A stretch of 64,000 nucleotides of DNA from Streptosporangiales bacterium (GTDB lineage Bacteria; Actinomycetota; Actinomycetes; Streptosporangiales; WHST01). The stretch spans positions 1 through 64,000 of the forward strand of contig WHST01000003.1 in NCBI GenBank assembly GCA_009379955.1, given 5' to 3'. Within the stretch, counting starts at the first letter, position 1. Each line of letters starts with the position of its first letter. Shown piece after piece: positions 42,657-52,964 of the stretch. The position numbers were made by a program, and so were the translations under genes. The notes below the pieces were generated by a model. It did not search any database and was not told the origin of the DNA. It worked only from the letters and a program-made list of their open reading frames with translations.

Positions 42657-44201
42657 ATGCGGGATGTGACGGGTAGCTCCTCGACGTCCCGGCGGCGTCC
42701 CCACGTCCTGCTGATCATGGTCGACCAGCTCGCCGCGTCATGGCTGGCGGCGTACGGGCATCCGCTCGTCGACACCCCCGCGATCGACCGGCTGGCGGGC
42801 GGCGCCACCGTCTTCGAGAGCGCGTACTGCCCGTCGCCGCTCTGCGCGCCGTCGCGCGCCTCGCTGCTCACCGGCCGGCTGCCGTCCCGTACCGGGGTCT
42901 ACGACAACGCGGCCGACATGCGCTCGTCGCTCCCCACGCTCGCCCACCACCTGCGCGCCGCGGGCTACCGTACGAGCCTGGCCGGCAAGATGCACTTCGT
43001 CGGGCCCGACCAGTTGCACGGGTTCGAGGAGCGGCTCACCACCGACGTCTATCCCGCCGACCTCGACTGGACGCCCGACTGGCGGCGGCCGATGACCGAG
43101 CGGTTCTCCTGGTACCACACGATGGAGAGCGTCCAGACCCCCGCGCGGTGCCTCGCGTCGATGCAGATGGACTACGACGACGAGGTCGCGTTCCAGGCCG
43201 TCCGCAGGATCTACGACCACGCGCGTGACCCCGACCGCACACCGTTCTTCCTCACCGCGTCGTTCACCCACCCGCATGACCCGTGGGAGGTGCGGTCGGA
43301 GTACTGGGACAGGTACGACCCCGCCGCGATCGAGCCGCCCGCGGTCGGCCGGCTGCCGTTCGGCGAGGCCGACCCGCACAGCCGGCGGCTGCGCGAGATG
43401 TTCGCCGCGGAGGACGCCGAGGTGACCGACGAGCAGGTCCGCGCGGCCCGCCACGGGTACTTCGCGGCCGTGAGCTACGTCGACGCACGGGTGGGTGAGA
43501 TCCTGCACGCGCTCGACGACACGCGCCTCGCCGACGACACGATCGTGGTGTTCACCTCCGACCACGGCGAGATGCTCGGCGAGCGCGGTCTCTGGTACAA
43601 GATGTCGTTCTACGAGCACTCGGCCCGCGTGCCGCTGCTGATCCGCGCACCGGGCGGCGCCGCGGCGCATCGCGTCGCGTCGCCGGTGTCGCTCCTCGAC
43701 CTGGTGCCGACGGTGCTCGACCTCGCGGACCGCCGGCCCGACCACCTCGACGTCGACGGCGTGAGCCTCGCCGGGCTCGTCGCGGGCGGCATCGGCGACC
43801 GCGGTGCACCGGTGGTGGCCGAGTACCTCGCCGAGGGCGTGACCGCGCCCGCGGTCATGGTGCGCAGCGGAGCGCACAAGCTGATCAGGTGCCCCGGCGA
43901 CCCCGACCTGCTGTACGACCTCGACGCCGACCCGGACGAGGTCGACGACCTCGCGGGCAAGCCGGAGCACGCCGCGACGCTCGCCGCGCTGGGCGCCGAG
44001 GCCGACGCCCGCTGGGACCTCGACCTGCTCGACCACCAGGTCCGGGCCAGCCAGCGCGACCGGATCTCGGTCGCGCCGGCGCTCGCCGGCGGCGTCCGTA
44101 CCGACTGGGACTTCTCCCCGCGGGTCGACGGCAGCGCCGTCTACGTCCGCAGCCACACCAACATGTACGACCTGCAGCGCCGCTCCCGCCTGGAGTCGTG
44201 A
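42657..44201 (+). CDS. betC: Choline-sulfatase-like arylsulfatase
   Basis: A 514-residue type I sulfatase. The Cys-type activation motif CAPSRASLLTGR (about residues 65-76) would be converted to formylglycine. VLLIMVDQL supplies the first metal Asp, FTSDHGEMLGERGLWYK the second metal site, and HPHDPW and KMHF catalytic residues. The C-terminus YVRSHTNMYDLQRRSR closely follows the tail typical of choline sulfatases, which release choline and sulfate from choline-O-sulfate. No choline oxidase (BetA) or transport gene is adjacent. The start is uncertain among GTG 42651, ATG 42657 and GTG 42666, none with a good ribosome binding site. No signal peptide, so cytoplasmic. Confidence 0.8.
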   Translation: MRDVTGSSSTSRRRPHVLLIMVDQLAASWLAAYGHPLVDTPAIDRLAGGATVFESAYCPSPLCAPSRASLLTGRLPSRTGVYDNAADMRSSLPTLAHHLRAAGYRTSLAGKMHFVGPDQLHGFEERLTTDVYPADLDWTPDWRRPMTERFSWYHTMESVQTPARCLASMQMDYDDEVAFQAVRRIYDHARDPDRTPFFLTASFTHPHDPWEVRSEYWDRYDPAAIEPPAVGRLPFGEADPHSRRLREMFAAEDAEVTDEQVRAARHGYFAAVSYVDARVGEILHALDDTRLADDTIVVFTSDHGEMLGERGLWYKMSFYEHSARVPLLIRAPGGAAAHRVASPVSLLDLVPTVLDLADRRPDHLDVDGVSLAGLVAGGIGDRGAPVVAEYLAEGVTAPAVMVRSGAHKLIRCPGDPDLLYDLDADPDEVDDLAGKPEHAATLAALGAEADARWDLDLLDHQVRASQRDRISVAPALAGGVRTDWDFSPRVDGSAVYVRSHTNMYDLQRRSRLES

Positions 44202-44230
44202 CGTCGCCGCTGCTTCACCTCACCAAGATC

Positions 44231-44289
44231 GACTTCACCTCGTCCCGGCACGAGGTGAAGTCCCTGTTGATCACATTGGCGTGATCAAC
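44231..44289. terminator. Tandem hairpins between convergent sulfatase and tatD genes
   Basis: Hairpin 1 pairs 44231-44243 with 44250-44262 (13 bp, 6-nt loop). Hairpin 2 pairs 44266-44274 with 44281-44289 (9 bp, 6-nt loop). A partial copy of the first arm, CTTCACCTC, precedes them at 44213. They are likely bidirectional terminators. Confidence 0.7.
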
Positions 44290-44304
44290 CGGGACCCGGT
44301 CCGG

Positions 44305-45123
44305 TCAGAGCGCCGGGAGGCCGAAGAGGCGCCGCGCGTTCGCGGCGGTCAGGGCGGCGATCTCGTCCTCGGTCGTCCCGCGCACCTCGGCGAGGCAGCG
44401 GACGGTGAGCGGCACGAGGTACGGCGCGTTGGGCCTGCCGCGGTACGGCATGGGCGTGAGGTACGGCGCGTCGGTCTCGACGACGAGCAGCTCGGCGGGT
44501 GCGATCGCGGCCGCGGCGCGCAGGTCGGCGGCGTTCTTGAACGTCACCGTGCCCGCGAAGCTCATCACGTAGCCGCGATCGGCGCAGACCCGCGCCATCG
44601 CGGCGTCACCGGAGAAGCAGTGCAGCATGGTGTGCTCGGGTGTGCCCTCCTCGGCGAGGATGCGCAGCACGTCGTCGTGGGCGTCGCGGTCGTGGATGAC
44701 CAGCGCCTTGCCGGCGTCCTTCGCGATCGCGATGTGCCGCCGGAACGCCTCCTGCTGGACGGCGGGCTCCACCCGCTCCCAGTAGGCGTCGAGGCCGGTC
44801 TCCCCCACCGCGCGCACCTGCGGCAGCGCGGCCAGCCGCGCGATCTCGGCGTACGCGGCCTCGTCGGCGTCCGCGACCTCGTTGGGGTGGATCGCGACCG
44901 CGGCATACACCCCGTCGTACGTCGCGGCGGTGTCGGCGCACCACCGCGACGACGCGACCGTGTCGCCCGTCGTCACCATCGCGGTGACGCCGACGGCACG
45001 CGCAGCGGCCACCACGTCGGCGACGCCGGTGTCGAGCGCGTCGAGATGCGTGTGGCTGTCGACCGTGGGCACCCGCAGCGGGTCGGGCGCGGGCGGTGGT
45101 GAGCCCTGCCTGCGGGCGTTCAC
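44305..45123 (-). CDS. tatD: TatD-family metal-dependent hydrolase
   Basis: A 272-residue TIM-barrel amidohydrolase of the TatD family, with reported 3'-5' exonuclease/DNase activity. TVDSHTHLDALD holds the HxH metal motif. GETGLDAYW gives the bridging Glu, VIHDRDAHDD and HCFSGDAAMA further His ligands, and VVETDAPYLTP the final Asp. GTG 45123 follows the metG stop by about 10 nt and is chosen over the downstream GTG 45072. The order metG-tatD-rpf-rsmA is conserved in actinobacteria. Confidence 0.93.
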   Translation of the reverse strand: MNARRQGSPPPAPDPLRVPTVDSHTHLDALDTGVADVVAAARAVGVTAMVTTGDTVASSRWCADTAATYDGVYAAVAIHPNEVADADEAAYAEIARLAALPQVRAVGETGLDAYWERVEPAVQQEAFRRHIAIAKDAGKALVIHDRDAHDDVLRILAEEGTPEHTMLHCFSGDAAMARVCADRGYVMSFAGTVTFKNAADLRAAAAIAPAELLVVETDAPYLTPMPYRGRPNAPYLVPLTVRCLAEVRGTTEDEIAALTAANARRLFGLPAL

Positions 45124-45133
45124 CTGCACTCGT

Positions 45134-46714
45134 TCACGCGTCGTCGGCGAGCCGCGGGAACAGGGCGTCGCCCTTGCTGACCCGGGCGCCGGCGGTGAGC
45201 GTGCCCCACGCACCGGCGTCCTGCACCCGCTGGTCGGCGAGGGCGCCGAGGTGCTCCTCCGCGCCGAGCAGCTCCCACAGCCTGGCGCACGCTTTCGGCA
45301 TGACGGCGTTGTGCAGCACGGCGATCGCGCGCAACGACTCCGCCGCCGTGTAGAGGACGGTGGCGAGCCGCGCACGCGCCTCGGGGGCGTCGTCCTTGGC
45401 GACCTTCCACGGCTCCTGCTCGGTCACGTAGACGTTGACCGCGCCGACGAACTCGTGGGTCGCCGCGAGCGCCTCGTGCAACGCGTACCGGCCGACCGCC
45501 TCGTCGGCGACGCGGGCGGCGTCGGCCAGGCGCCCGGCGAGTGCGTCCTCGGCGGGACCGTGGTCGTCCGGCTTGGGCAGCGTGCCGTCGAAGTACCTGC
45601 CCACCATCGCGGCCACGCGCGACGCGAGGTTGCCGAGCCCGTTCGCGAGCTCCGAGGTGTAGACCGCGCTCATGTTCTCCCAGGAGAAGGAGCCGTCGGA
45701 GCCGAAGTTGATCGCCCGCAGGAAGTAGTAGCGGTAGGCGTCGGAGCCGAAGTGGTCGACGATCTCGCGCGGGTGGATGCCGGTGAGCTTGGTCTTGCTC
45801 ATCTTCTGCCCGCCGACGAGCAGCCAGCCGTGCGCGAAGACCGTACGCGGCACGTCGACGCCGGCGGCCATGAGCATGGCGGGCCAGATCACCGCGTGGA
45901 AGCGCGCGATGTCCTTGCCGACCAGGTGCAGGTCGGCCGGCCAGATGCTCTCGAAGCCCTCGTCGCCGTACCCGGCGGCGGTCGCGTAGTTGAGCAGCGC
46001 CTCGATCCAGACGTAGAGGACGTGGTCCTCGTCCCACGGCACCGGGATGCCCCAGTCGAACGTGGACCTGGTGATCGAGAGGTCCTGCAGACCCTGCCGG
46101 ACGAACGAGACGAGCTCGTTGCGGGTGCTCTCCGGCCGGACGAACTCCGGGTGCTCCTCGTAGAGCGCGAGCAGACGGTCGGCGTACGCGGAGAGCCGGA
46201 AGAAGTAGTTGGTCTCCGAGATGATCTCGACGGGCCTGCCGTGGATCGGGCAGAGCTTCACGCCGTTCTCGTCCTCATCGAGCTCGCTCTCGAGCTTGAA
46301 CTCCTCGCACGAGACGCAGTACGGGCCCTCGTAGCGGCCCTCGTAGACTTGGTCGGCGTCGTACAGCGCCTGCCAGAACGTGCGCACCCGCTCGATGTGG
46401 CGCTGCTCCGTGGTGCGGATGAAGTCGTCGTTGCTGATGTCGAGCACGCCGAGCACCGGCTTCCACTCGGTCTCGACGAGGCGGTCGCACCACTCCTTCG
46501 GCGTGACGCCGGCGGCCTCCGCGGACCGCATGACCTTCTGCCCGTGCTCGTCGGTGCCGGTGAGGAAGTGCACCCGCTCGCCGCGCTGACGGTGCCAGCG
46601 CGCGATCATGTCCGCCGCCACCGTGGTGTACGCGTGCCCCAGGTGCGGGACGTCGTTGACGTAGTAGATCGGCGTGGTGACGTAGAACGCCCGCGTGTCC
46701 CTCTCGGCTGCCAT
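45134..46714 (-). CDS. metG: Methionyl-tRNA synthetase
   Basis: A 526-residue class I aminoacyl-tRNA synthetase charging tRNA-Met. The HIGH-type motif is HLGHAY in PIYYVNDVPHLGHAY near residue 25, and the KMSKS loop is GQKMSKTKL in the middle of the protein. TGTDEHGQKV and FWQALYDADQVYEG are typical of MetG. The connecting peptide has CVSC and a CPIH segment, which may form one zinc knuckle. No C-terminal tRNA-binding EMAP domain is present, as in other short actinobacterial MetG proteins. ATG 46714 begins MAAERDTRAFYVTTPIYY. Confidence 0.97.
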   Translation of the reverse strand: MAAERDTRAFYVTTPIYYVNDVPHLGHAYTTVAADMIARWHRQRGERVHFLTGTDEHGQKVMRSAEAAGVTPKEWCDRLVETEWKPVLGVLDISNDDFIRTTEQRHIERVRTFWQALYDADQVYEGRYEGPYCVSCEEFKLESELDEDENGVKLCPIHGRPVEIISETNYFFRLSAYADRLLALYEEHPEFVRPESTRNELVSFVRQGLQDLSITRSTFDWGIPVPWDEDHVLYVWIEALLNYATAAGYGDEGFESIWPADLHLVGKDIARFHAVIWPAMLMAAGVDVPRTVFAHGWLLVGGQKMSKTKLTGIHPREIVDHFGSDAYRYYFLRAINFGSDGSFSWENMSAVYTSELANGLGNLASRVAAMVGRYFDGTLPKPDDHGPAEDALAGRLADAARVADEAVGRYALHEALAATHEFVGAVNVYVTEQEPWKVAKDDAPEARARLATVLYTAAESLRAIAVLHNAVMPKACARLWELLGAEEHLGALADQRVQDAGAWGTLTAGARVSKGDALFPRLADDA

Positions 46715-46771
46715 GGGGACATACTCCCAGCGGCCCGGCCCCGGCGACGACGAGGGCCGACACCGTGCCCC

Positions 46772-47608
46772 TCAGCGGATGAGTCGCTCCGCGAGCTCGC
46801 GTGCCACCTGGACCGGGTGGGGCTGGTCCTCCTCGTGGAGGACGCCGAGGACGACCTGGTCCGCGCCGGCCCTGAGGTGCTCGCCCACCCGCGCGGCGAT
46901 CGTGTCGGCGTCACCCCAGGCGACCAGCTCGTCGACGAGCCGGTCACTCAGGTCGGAGATCTCGTCGTCCGCGAAACCCATCCGCCGGATGTTCTCCGCG
47001 TACCCCCTGACCCCGCCTCCGACGAGGAACCTGAGCGGTCCGCGTGCCGTTTCCCGCGCCCGCGCGGGATCAGTGTCGAGAACCACCATCTGGTCGACCA
47101 CCAACGTGGAGTCGTGGCCCAGGGCGCGGCGCGCGTCCGCGGTGAAGGCGGGCGTGACGAGGAGGACCACGGCGCCGGCGAACCGGTCGCGGGCGAGCTG
47201 GAGCTTACGGGGGCCGAGCGCCGCCAGGATGCGCCGATCCGCGGGCACCGGCGGTTCACCTGTGTCGAGCCGGTCGAGGAACTCGTTCAGGGCCCGCAGC
47301 GATCGCGGTGTCTGCGGACCACCGAGCCCGACGACGAACCGACCTGGATGGGTGGCCTCGAGGTCGGCGTACAACGCGGTCACCGCTTCCGGACCGTAGA
47401 CGCCGAGCGGGATGATCCCGGGTGCGACCGGTATCGTCGTGGTCGCGCGGATGATCTTCGCTATCGGGTCCAGGGTGGTCAGCTGCCCGCCGGACAACCA
47501 GATCGTGGAGTACCCCAGCTTCTCCACCTCGACCGCGTCATCGAGGTAGGAGTCGTCGGCGGACAGGTCCAGCGAGACACCGATCGGCCCCAGGTCGAGT
47601 GTGGTCAC
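46772..47608 (-). CDS. LLM-class F420-dependent oxidoreductase
   Basis: A 278-residue luciferase-like TIM-barrel protein of the type found in F420-using actinobacteria. The N-terminus VTTLDLGPIGVSLDL leads into LGYSTIWLSGG, then PVAPGIIPLGVYGPEAV and GRFVVGLGGPQ, which resemble the deazaflavin-binding strands of the probable F420 oxidoreductase group. The substrate is unknown. GTG 47608 is chosen because AGGGGG lies about 6 nt upstream. GTG 47614 would overlap that site. It is inserted between metG and rsmI, both minus strand, with its own 57-bp and 92-bp flanks. Confidence 0.8.
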   Translation of the reverse strand: MTTLDLGPIGVSLDLSADDSYLDDAVEVEKLGYSTIWLSGGQLTTLDPIAKIIRATTTIPVAPGIIPLGVYGPEAVTALYADLEATHPGRFVVGLGGPQTPRSLRALNEFLDRLDTGEPPVPADRRILAALGPRKLQLARDRFAGAVVLLVTPAFTADARRALGHDSTLVVDQMVVLDTDPARARETARGPLRFLVGGGVRGYAENIRRMGFADDEISDLSDRLVDELVAWGDADTIAARVGEHLRAGADQVVLGVLHEEDQPHPVQVARELAERLIR

Positions 47609-47700
47609 GGCCACCCCCTGTCAGTCGCGAACCTCATGGATCCTTACCACCGCGAGACTAGAACCCGAACCAAACTTGAGGTCAAGTCGACATCCGCGGG

Positions 47701-48534
47701 CTACTCGGCTCCGCGGACCACGGCGTCGTAGACGTCGCGCTTCGGGACGCCGGCCGCGCGGGCGACGTCGGCGATGGCCTGCTTGCGCGGCGTACCGGCC
47801 GCCTCGCGGTCGGCGACCGCGGCGGCCAGGTCGGCGGGGTCGGTCGAGACGGCGGGACGGTCCGCGCCCGCGACGACCACGGTGACCTCGCCCCGGACCC
47901 CCTCGTCCGCCCAGGCCGCCAGCTCGTCGAGCGGGCCGCGCCTGACCTCCTCGTACGTCTTCGTCAGCTCGCGGCACACCGCGGCGCGGCGCCCCGCGCC
48001 GAAGGCGTCGGCCATCGACCGGAGCGTCGCCGCCAGCCGGTGCGGCGCCTCGAAGAAGACCAGCGTGCGCGGCTCGCCGGCGAGCTCACCGAGCCGGGTC
48101 GCGCGCTGGCCGTCCTTGCGCGGCAGGAAGCCCTCGAAGCAGAACCGGTCGACGGGCAGCCCGCTCACGGCCAGCGCCGTGGTGACGGCGGAGGGGCCTG
48201 GCACGGAGGTGACGTGCACGCCCGCCTCCACCGCGTCTGCCACCAGCCGGTAGCCGGGATCGGACACGCTCGGCATGCCGGCGTCGGTCACCAGCACCAC
48301 CCGCGCGCCGCCCCGCAACTCGTCGAGCAGCCCGGGAGTACGGGCCCGCTCGTTGCCGTCCCAGTACGAGACGATGCGCCGCGGGGTGACGCCGAGCGCG
48401 CCGCAGAGCCGCCGCAGCCGCCTGGTGTCCTCCGCGGCCACGACGTCGGCGCCACCGAGTTCGGCGGCCAGCCGCGGTGACGCGTCACGCGGGTCGCCGA
48501 TCGGCGTGCCGGCGAGCACGAGCACCCCGCTCAT
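47701..48534 (-). CDS. rsmI: 16S rRNA (cytidine-2'-O)-methyltransferase
   Basis: RsmI 2'-O-methylates C1402 of 16S rRNA with SAM. The 277-residue tetrapyrrole-methylase-fold protein opens with [19 protein letters not shown], followed by [27 protein letters not shown] and the SAM loop [29 protein letters not shown] and [14 protein letters not shown] follow. The C-terminal helical domain ends [25 protein letters not shown] 48534 starts 4 nt after the stop of the SEC-C gene. The gene pair with the divergent mannosyltransferase is conserved in actinobacteria. Confidence 0.95.
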   Translation of the reverse strand: MSGVLVLAGTPIGDPRDASPRLAAELGGADVVAAEDTRRLRRLCGALGVTPRRIVSYWDGNERARTPGLLDELRGGARVVLVTDAGMPSVSDPGYRLVADAVEAGVHVTSVPGPSAVTTALAVSGLPVDRFCFEGFLPRKDGQRATRLGELAGEPRTLVFFEAPHRLAATLRSMADAFGAGRRAAVCRELTKTYEEVRRGPLDELAAWADEGVRGEVTVVVAGADRPAVSTDPADLAAAVADREAAGTPRKQAIADVARAAGVPKRDVYDAVVRGAE

Positions 48535-48538
48535 CGGC

Positions 48539-49549
48539 TCAACCACGAGAGCGCGGCAGACAGCACTTCTTGTACTTGGCACCGGACTCGCACCAGCAGG
48601 CGTCATTGCGACCCGGCGGCCAGGGCACGAACCGCGCGTCGTCGTCCGCGTCCTCGACGTACCGGTCGCGGACCGACGGGTCGGTGGCATCGGCGTCGAG
48701 GTCGGCCGCGAGGTCGGCGTACTCGTCCACCGAAGCCGCCAGCACCGCCAACCGCGCGGCCCCCTGTGCCGACGCCGTCGCCAGAGCGCACTCGACGGTG
48801 GCGCGGTGCTCGTCCCACGAGCCGCCGTAGGTCTCGGTGAGCTCCGGCCACCGGGCACGCAGCCGGTCGAACTCCGCGCGGGGCCAGAACAGCTCCGCCA
48901 CGCCCTCGACGTCGTGCGGTGCCGTGTGGATCTCGTGCAGCTCGTCGGCGAGGTCGTCGTGGGCGTCGTGCGGCAGGTCGAGCTCTCTGCGCACCCGATG
49001 ACGTGACTGGAGGAGGGCGTTGAACACCTGAACCGGCTCAACGGCGTCGTCGCCCGCCGACGGCTCCTGGGCGACGTCGTCCTTCGGCACGGCGAGGTCC
49101 AACGCCTCGGTCAGCCACTGCTCGGCGAGCTCCGTGCGGTCCATCGCCTCCAGGGCGTCGGTGACGTAGTACGCCGCCTCCGGGTCGCGCGACAGCTGCG
49201 GACGGAGTGCGGTCAGCGCCACCATGGCGTCGTCCACGCGGTCGAGGCGGTACAGCAGCTCGGCGCGCAACGCTCGGGCGTACCCGGCCCCGAGTCCCGC
49301 GTCGCTGCCACGGTCGGCCGCGACGGCCCGGTCCACCTGGGCGAGCGCACTCACCAGATCGTCGCCCTCGGCGGACAGCTCGGCGGCCAGGCACAGCGCG
49401 TACGCGGCGTCGGCCGGGTCGGCGAGACGGTCCTGGTCCACGGCCTCGACCAGCGAAGCGGCGACCCGGCGCGGATCGTCGCCACGCTTCAGGGTGGTGG
49501 CGCCGATCTCGTCGAGGTCATCGGAGGTGAGTACGTCGGTCCCCGCCAT
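48539..49549 (-). CDS. SEC-C zinc-motif protein with TPR-like repeats
   Basis: A 336-residue cytoplasmic protein. The first 150 residues are helical repeats of TPR character ([29 protein letters not shown]). The last 25 hold a SEC-C zinc motif: [18 protein letters not shown], with the Cys-X-Cys and Cys-Cys ligands also seen at the end of SecA. The family is thought to use this motif for protein binding; the partner here is unknown. ATG 49549 is chosen. GTG 49570 would add seven residues, and neither has a clear ribosome binding site. It directly precedes rsmI and is probably cotranscribed with it. Confidence 0.8.
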   Translation of the reverse strand: MAGTDVLTSDDLDEIGATTLKRGDDPRRVAASLVEAVDQDRLADPADAAYALCLAAELSAEGDDLVSALAQVDRAVAADRGSDAGLGAGYARALRAELLYRLDRVDDAMVALTALRPQLSRDPEAAYYVTDALEAMDRTELAEQWLTEALDLAVPKDDVAQEPSAGDDAVEPVQVFNALLQSRHRVRRELDLPHDAHDDLADELHEIHTAPHDVEGVAELFWPRAEFDRLRARWPELTETYGGSWDEHRATVECALATASAQGAARLAVLAASVDEYADLAADLDADATDPSVRDRYVEDADDDARFVPWPPGRNDACWCESGAKYKKCCLPRSRG

Positions 49550-49667
49550 GCCGAGCACGGTACCGCCCACCGGTTCCCGCCGCTCACCCGCTCATGGGAC
49601 GTTGTCACCACAGATCCCGGACCGCCGACAAACGCGGGGGGCACCACCGGTGCGGGTGGCGAATCCC

Positions 49668-49673
49668 TACCAT
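49668..49673 (+). promoter_or_regulatory. -10-like hexamer for the leaderless mannosyltransferase gene
   Basis: TACCAT is followed by 6 nt and GTG 49680. Confidence 0.4.
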
Positions 49674-49679
49674 TGCGTG

Positions 49680-51301
49680 GTGGCAACCACGCAGACGCGC
49701 CCCGCCCAGACGCGCGACGAGCCCGTCCGGTGGGCACCAGGCGAGCTCGCGGCCAGGATCGCCTCACGCATCCCCGGCAGCGCCCTGCTCGGCTGGCTCG
49801 GGCCGATCGCGGTCACCCTGGTCGCGGGGGTCCTGAGGTTCTGGAACCTCGGCAACCCGCACTCGATCATCTTCGACGAGACGTACTACGCCAAGGACTC
49901 GCTCTCGCTCCTGCAGTACGGCGTCGAGCACGAGTACGCCGACAAGGCCGAGGTCGTCGACAAGCTCCTGCTCGGTGGCAACACCGACATCTTCAAGGAG
50001 AACGCGTCGTTCATCGTCCACCCGCAGGTCGGCAAGTGGATGATCGCGATCGGGTACCTCCTCGTCGCGTTCGCCAAGACGACCCTGCAGGGGGAGGCGT
50101 TCGACTGGCAGGCGGGCGTCACACCCGTGGGCTGGCGCCTCTCGGCCGCCATCGTCGGCACCCTCGCGATCCTCGTCGTCGCCAGGACGGCACGGCGCAT
50201 GACCAGGTCGACGATGCTCGGCTGCCTGGCCGGCCTCCTGCTCTGCCTCGACGGGCTCGAGTTCGTGCAGAGTCGCATCGCCCTGCTCGACATCTTCCTG
50301 ATGTTCTGGATCCTGGCGGCGTTCGCGTGCCTCGTCGCCGACCGCGACCGCGCGCGACGAAGGCTCGCGCGCCTGGTCGAGGAGCGCGGGGCCGACCTCA
50401 TGGGCCCGTTCCTCGGCATCCGCGGCTGGCGCATCGCCGCCGGCGTCTGCCTCGGCCTCGCACTCGGCACCAAGTGGACGGCGATCTGGTACATCGCCGC
50501 CTTCGGCCTCCTCACGTTCTTCTGGGACGTCGGCGCCCGGCGCGCGGCCGGGATCAAGCGGCCGTTCCTCGCGGCGCTCAAGCTCGACTCTCCCCTCGCG
50601 GTCGTCTCGATCGTCGTGGTCTCCGCCTCGGTGTACGTCGCGTCGTGGTGGAGCTGGTTCGCGTCGGACGACGGCTGGGACCGCAACTGGACCGACGAGT
50701 CGCGGTTCGGCGTCCCGGCGATCGTCCGCAACTGGTGGCACTACCACGTCGAGATCTACAACTTCCACACCGGCCTCACGTCGCACCACGACTACCAGTC
50801 CTCGCCGTGGGGGTGGCTGCTGCTCGCTCGTCCCGTCGCGTACTTCTACGAGTCACCACCAGGGTGCGGCGCCGACAACTGCTCGACCGCGATCACCGGC
50901 ATCGGCACGCCCGCGATCTGGTGGGCGGCGATACCCGTGATCCTCGGGATGCTCTGGCTCTGGTTCGCACGCCGTGACTGGCGTGCCTCTGCCGTCCTCG
51001 TCGGCGTGGTGGTCGGCATCGCACCGTGGCTGCAGTACCCCGACCGCACGATGTTCTTCTTCTACGCCCTGCCCGCGCTGCCGTTCATCGTCCTCGCACT
51101 GACGGTCGCGGCCGGCTGGGCACTAGGCCCGCAGCCACCACCCGGCCAGCCCGCCAGCAACCGCCGCGTGGGCGGCGCGATCGCCGCCGGCGCCTACGTC
51201 CTGCTGGTGGCGGCGAACTTCCTATACTTCCTGCCCATCTGGACGGCACAGCTGATCACGTACGCCAGCTGGGGCGCCCGCATGTGGCTCCGCACCTGGA
51301 T

Positions 51302-51305
<4 letters not shown>
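49680..51305 (+). CDS. Dolichyl-phosphate-mannose-protein mannosyltransferase (PMT family)
   Basis: A 541-residue multi-span glycosyltransferase that adds mannose from polyprenyl-phosphate-mannose to exported proteins. About ten hydrophobic segments are visible. The first outside loop has HSIIFDETYYAKD with the Asp-Glu pair characteristic of the GT39 active site, and HPQVGKWMI, SRIALLDIFLMF and GLALGTKWTAIWY follow in the order seen in actinobacterial PMT. A later loop has RNWWHYHVEIYNFHTGL. GTG 49680 is 6 nt after TACCAT, with no ribosome binding site. The divergent position to rsmI is conserved, as in mycobacteria. Its stop overlaps the opposite gene's stop at CTAG. Confidence 0.93.
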
Positions 51306-52033
<728 letters not shown>

Positions 52034-52067
52034 GTCCCCGCTCCTGACTCTCGTGTCGCCGGTCGAA

Positions 52068-52103
52068 CTTACGATGTAAGCCACGGTATGCTTACGGTGT
52101 AAG
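52068..52103. promoter_or_regulatory. Two CTTAC-N3-GTAAG boxes, candidate TetR operators
   Basis: CTTACGATGTAAG (52068-52080) and CTTACGGTGTAAG (52091-52103) are near-identical palindromes centred 23 bp apart, about two helical turns. They lie between the NAD(P)-binding gene and the TetR gene and probably bind two TetR dimers on one face. Confidence 0.75.
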
Positions 52104-52133
52104 TCCGTCAAGTGGCAACCGGGAGGAGCACCC

Positions 52134-52808
52134 GTGCGCGAGCGCAGCACCGGCCGGCGCGCGAGACCGAAGCGCGCGCCGCTCAGCCGGGAGCGGGTGG
52201 TCACCGCCGCGATGGTTCTGGCCGATGAGAAGGGTGCAGCCGGGATCACCATGCGGGCGATCGCCGCCCGGCTGAGCGTCGAGGCGATGTCGCTCTACAA
52301 CTACGTGACCGGCAGAGAGGACATCCTCGACGGCATGGTCGACGCGGTGTTCGGCGAGATCGACCTTCCGACGTCGACCATGGACTGGAAAGAGGCCATG
52401 CGCGACCGTGCCGCCTCGTCGCGCACGGTGCTTCGGCGCCATCCCTGGGCCGTCGCCCTGATGGACTCCCGCAGCAAGCCCGGGCCGGCGACCTTGCGCC
52501 ACCACGACTCCGTCCTGGGCGCCCTGCGAGCGGGAGGCTTCTCCGTCGCGATGGCCGCGCATGCCTTCTCCGTGATCGACAGCTATCTCTACGGGTTCGT
52601 CATCCAGGAGCTGAGCCTGCCGTTCGCGAGCTCTGTCGAACTCGACGAGATCGCAGGCGACATCCTGCGCGACCTGCCGACCGACGCCTACCCGCACCTC
52701 ACCGAGCTCATCACCGAGCACGCCCTTCGGCCGGGCTACGACTACGCCGACGAGTTCGAGTTCGGCCTCTCCCTGATCCTCGACGCGCTGCACCCCGACG
52801 AGGTGTAG
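52134..52808 (+). CDS. TetR-family regulator with tetracycline-repressor-type C-terminal domain
   Basis: A 224-residue TetR repressor. After a basic head, the helix-turn-helix occupies about residues 20-65 (RERVVTAAMVLADEKG, TMRAIAARLSVEAMSLYNYV). The C-terminal domain is of the TetR_C_1 kind (WAVALMDSRSKPGPATLRHHDSVLGALRAGGFS, then FGLSLILDAL). GTG 52134 has GGGAGGAG 5-12 nt upstream. It should bind the two CTTAC-N3-GTAAG boxes upstream and control itself and the divergent NAD(P)-binding protein. The ligand is unknown. Confidence 0.9.
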   Translation: MRERSTGRRARPKRAPLSRERVVTAAMVLADEKGAAGITMRAIAARLSVEAMSLYNYVTGREDILDGMVDAVFGEIDLPTSTMDWKEAMRDRAASSRTVLRRHPWAVALMDSRSKPGPATLRHHDSVLGALRAGGFSVAMAAHAFSVIDSYLYGFVIQELSLPFASSVELDEIAGDILRDLPTDAYPHLTELITEHALRPGYDYADEFEFGLSLILDALHPDEV

Positions 52809-52895
52809 TCGCACCCGGATCTCCTCCCGTCGACAGCGTGACCTGGTCGGTTCGAGCCGGGGAACGTTTCCAGGTGCCGAATCGGGCTCTGAGGG

Positions 52896-52940
52896 TTGAC
52901 GTTCGCGGCCGGTGATGCCATCTTCTGGTAACGGTTCCAG
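52896..52940 (+). promoter_or_regulatory. Candidate promoter and LacI-like palindrome before the MFS gene
   Basis: TTGACG (52896-52901) and CATCTT (52919-52924) lie 17 nt apart. CTGGTAACGGTTCCAG (52925-52940), an imperfect 16-bp palindrome, directly follows and would overlap the transcription start. GGAACGTTTCC at 52861-52871 is a second similar element. These resemble LacI-family sites, but no LacI gene is in the window. Confidence 0.4.
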
Positions 52941-52964
52941 TAATCGCGAGGAGATCGACCAGCG

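Noticed and set aside
42651-42665. GTG 42651 as the sulfatase start
   Set aside because: It is possible, but it has no ribosome binding site, like the other candidates. ATG 42657 was kept as the neutral choice.
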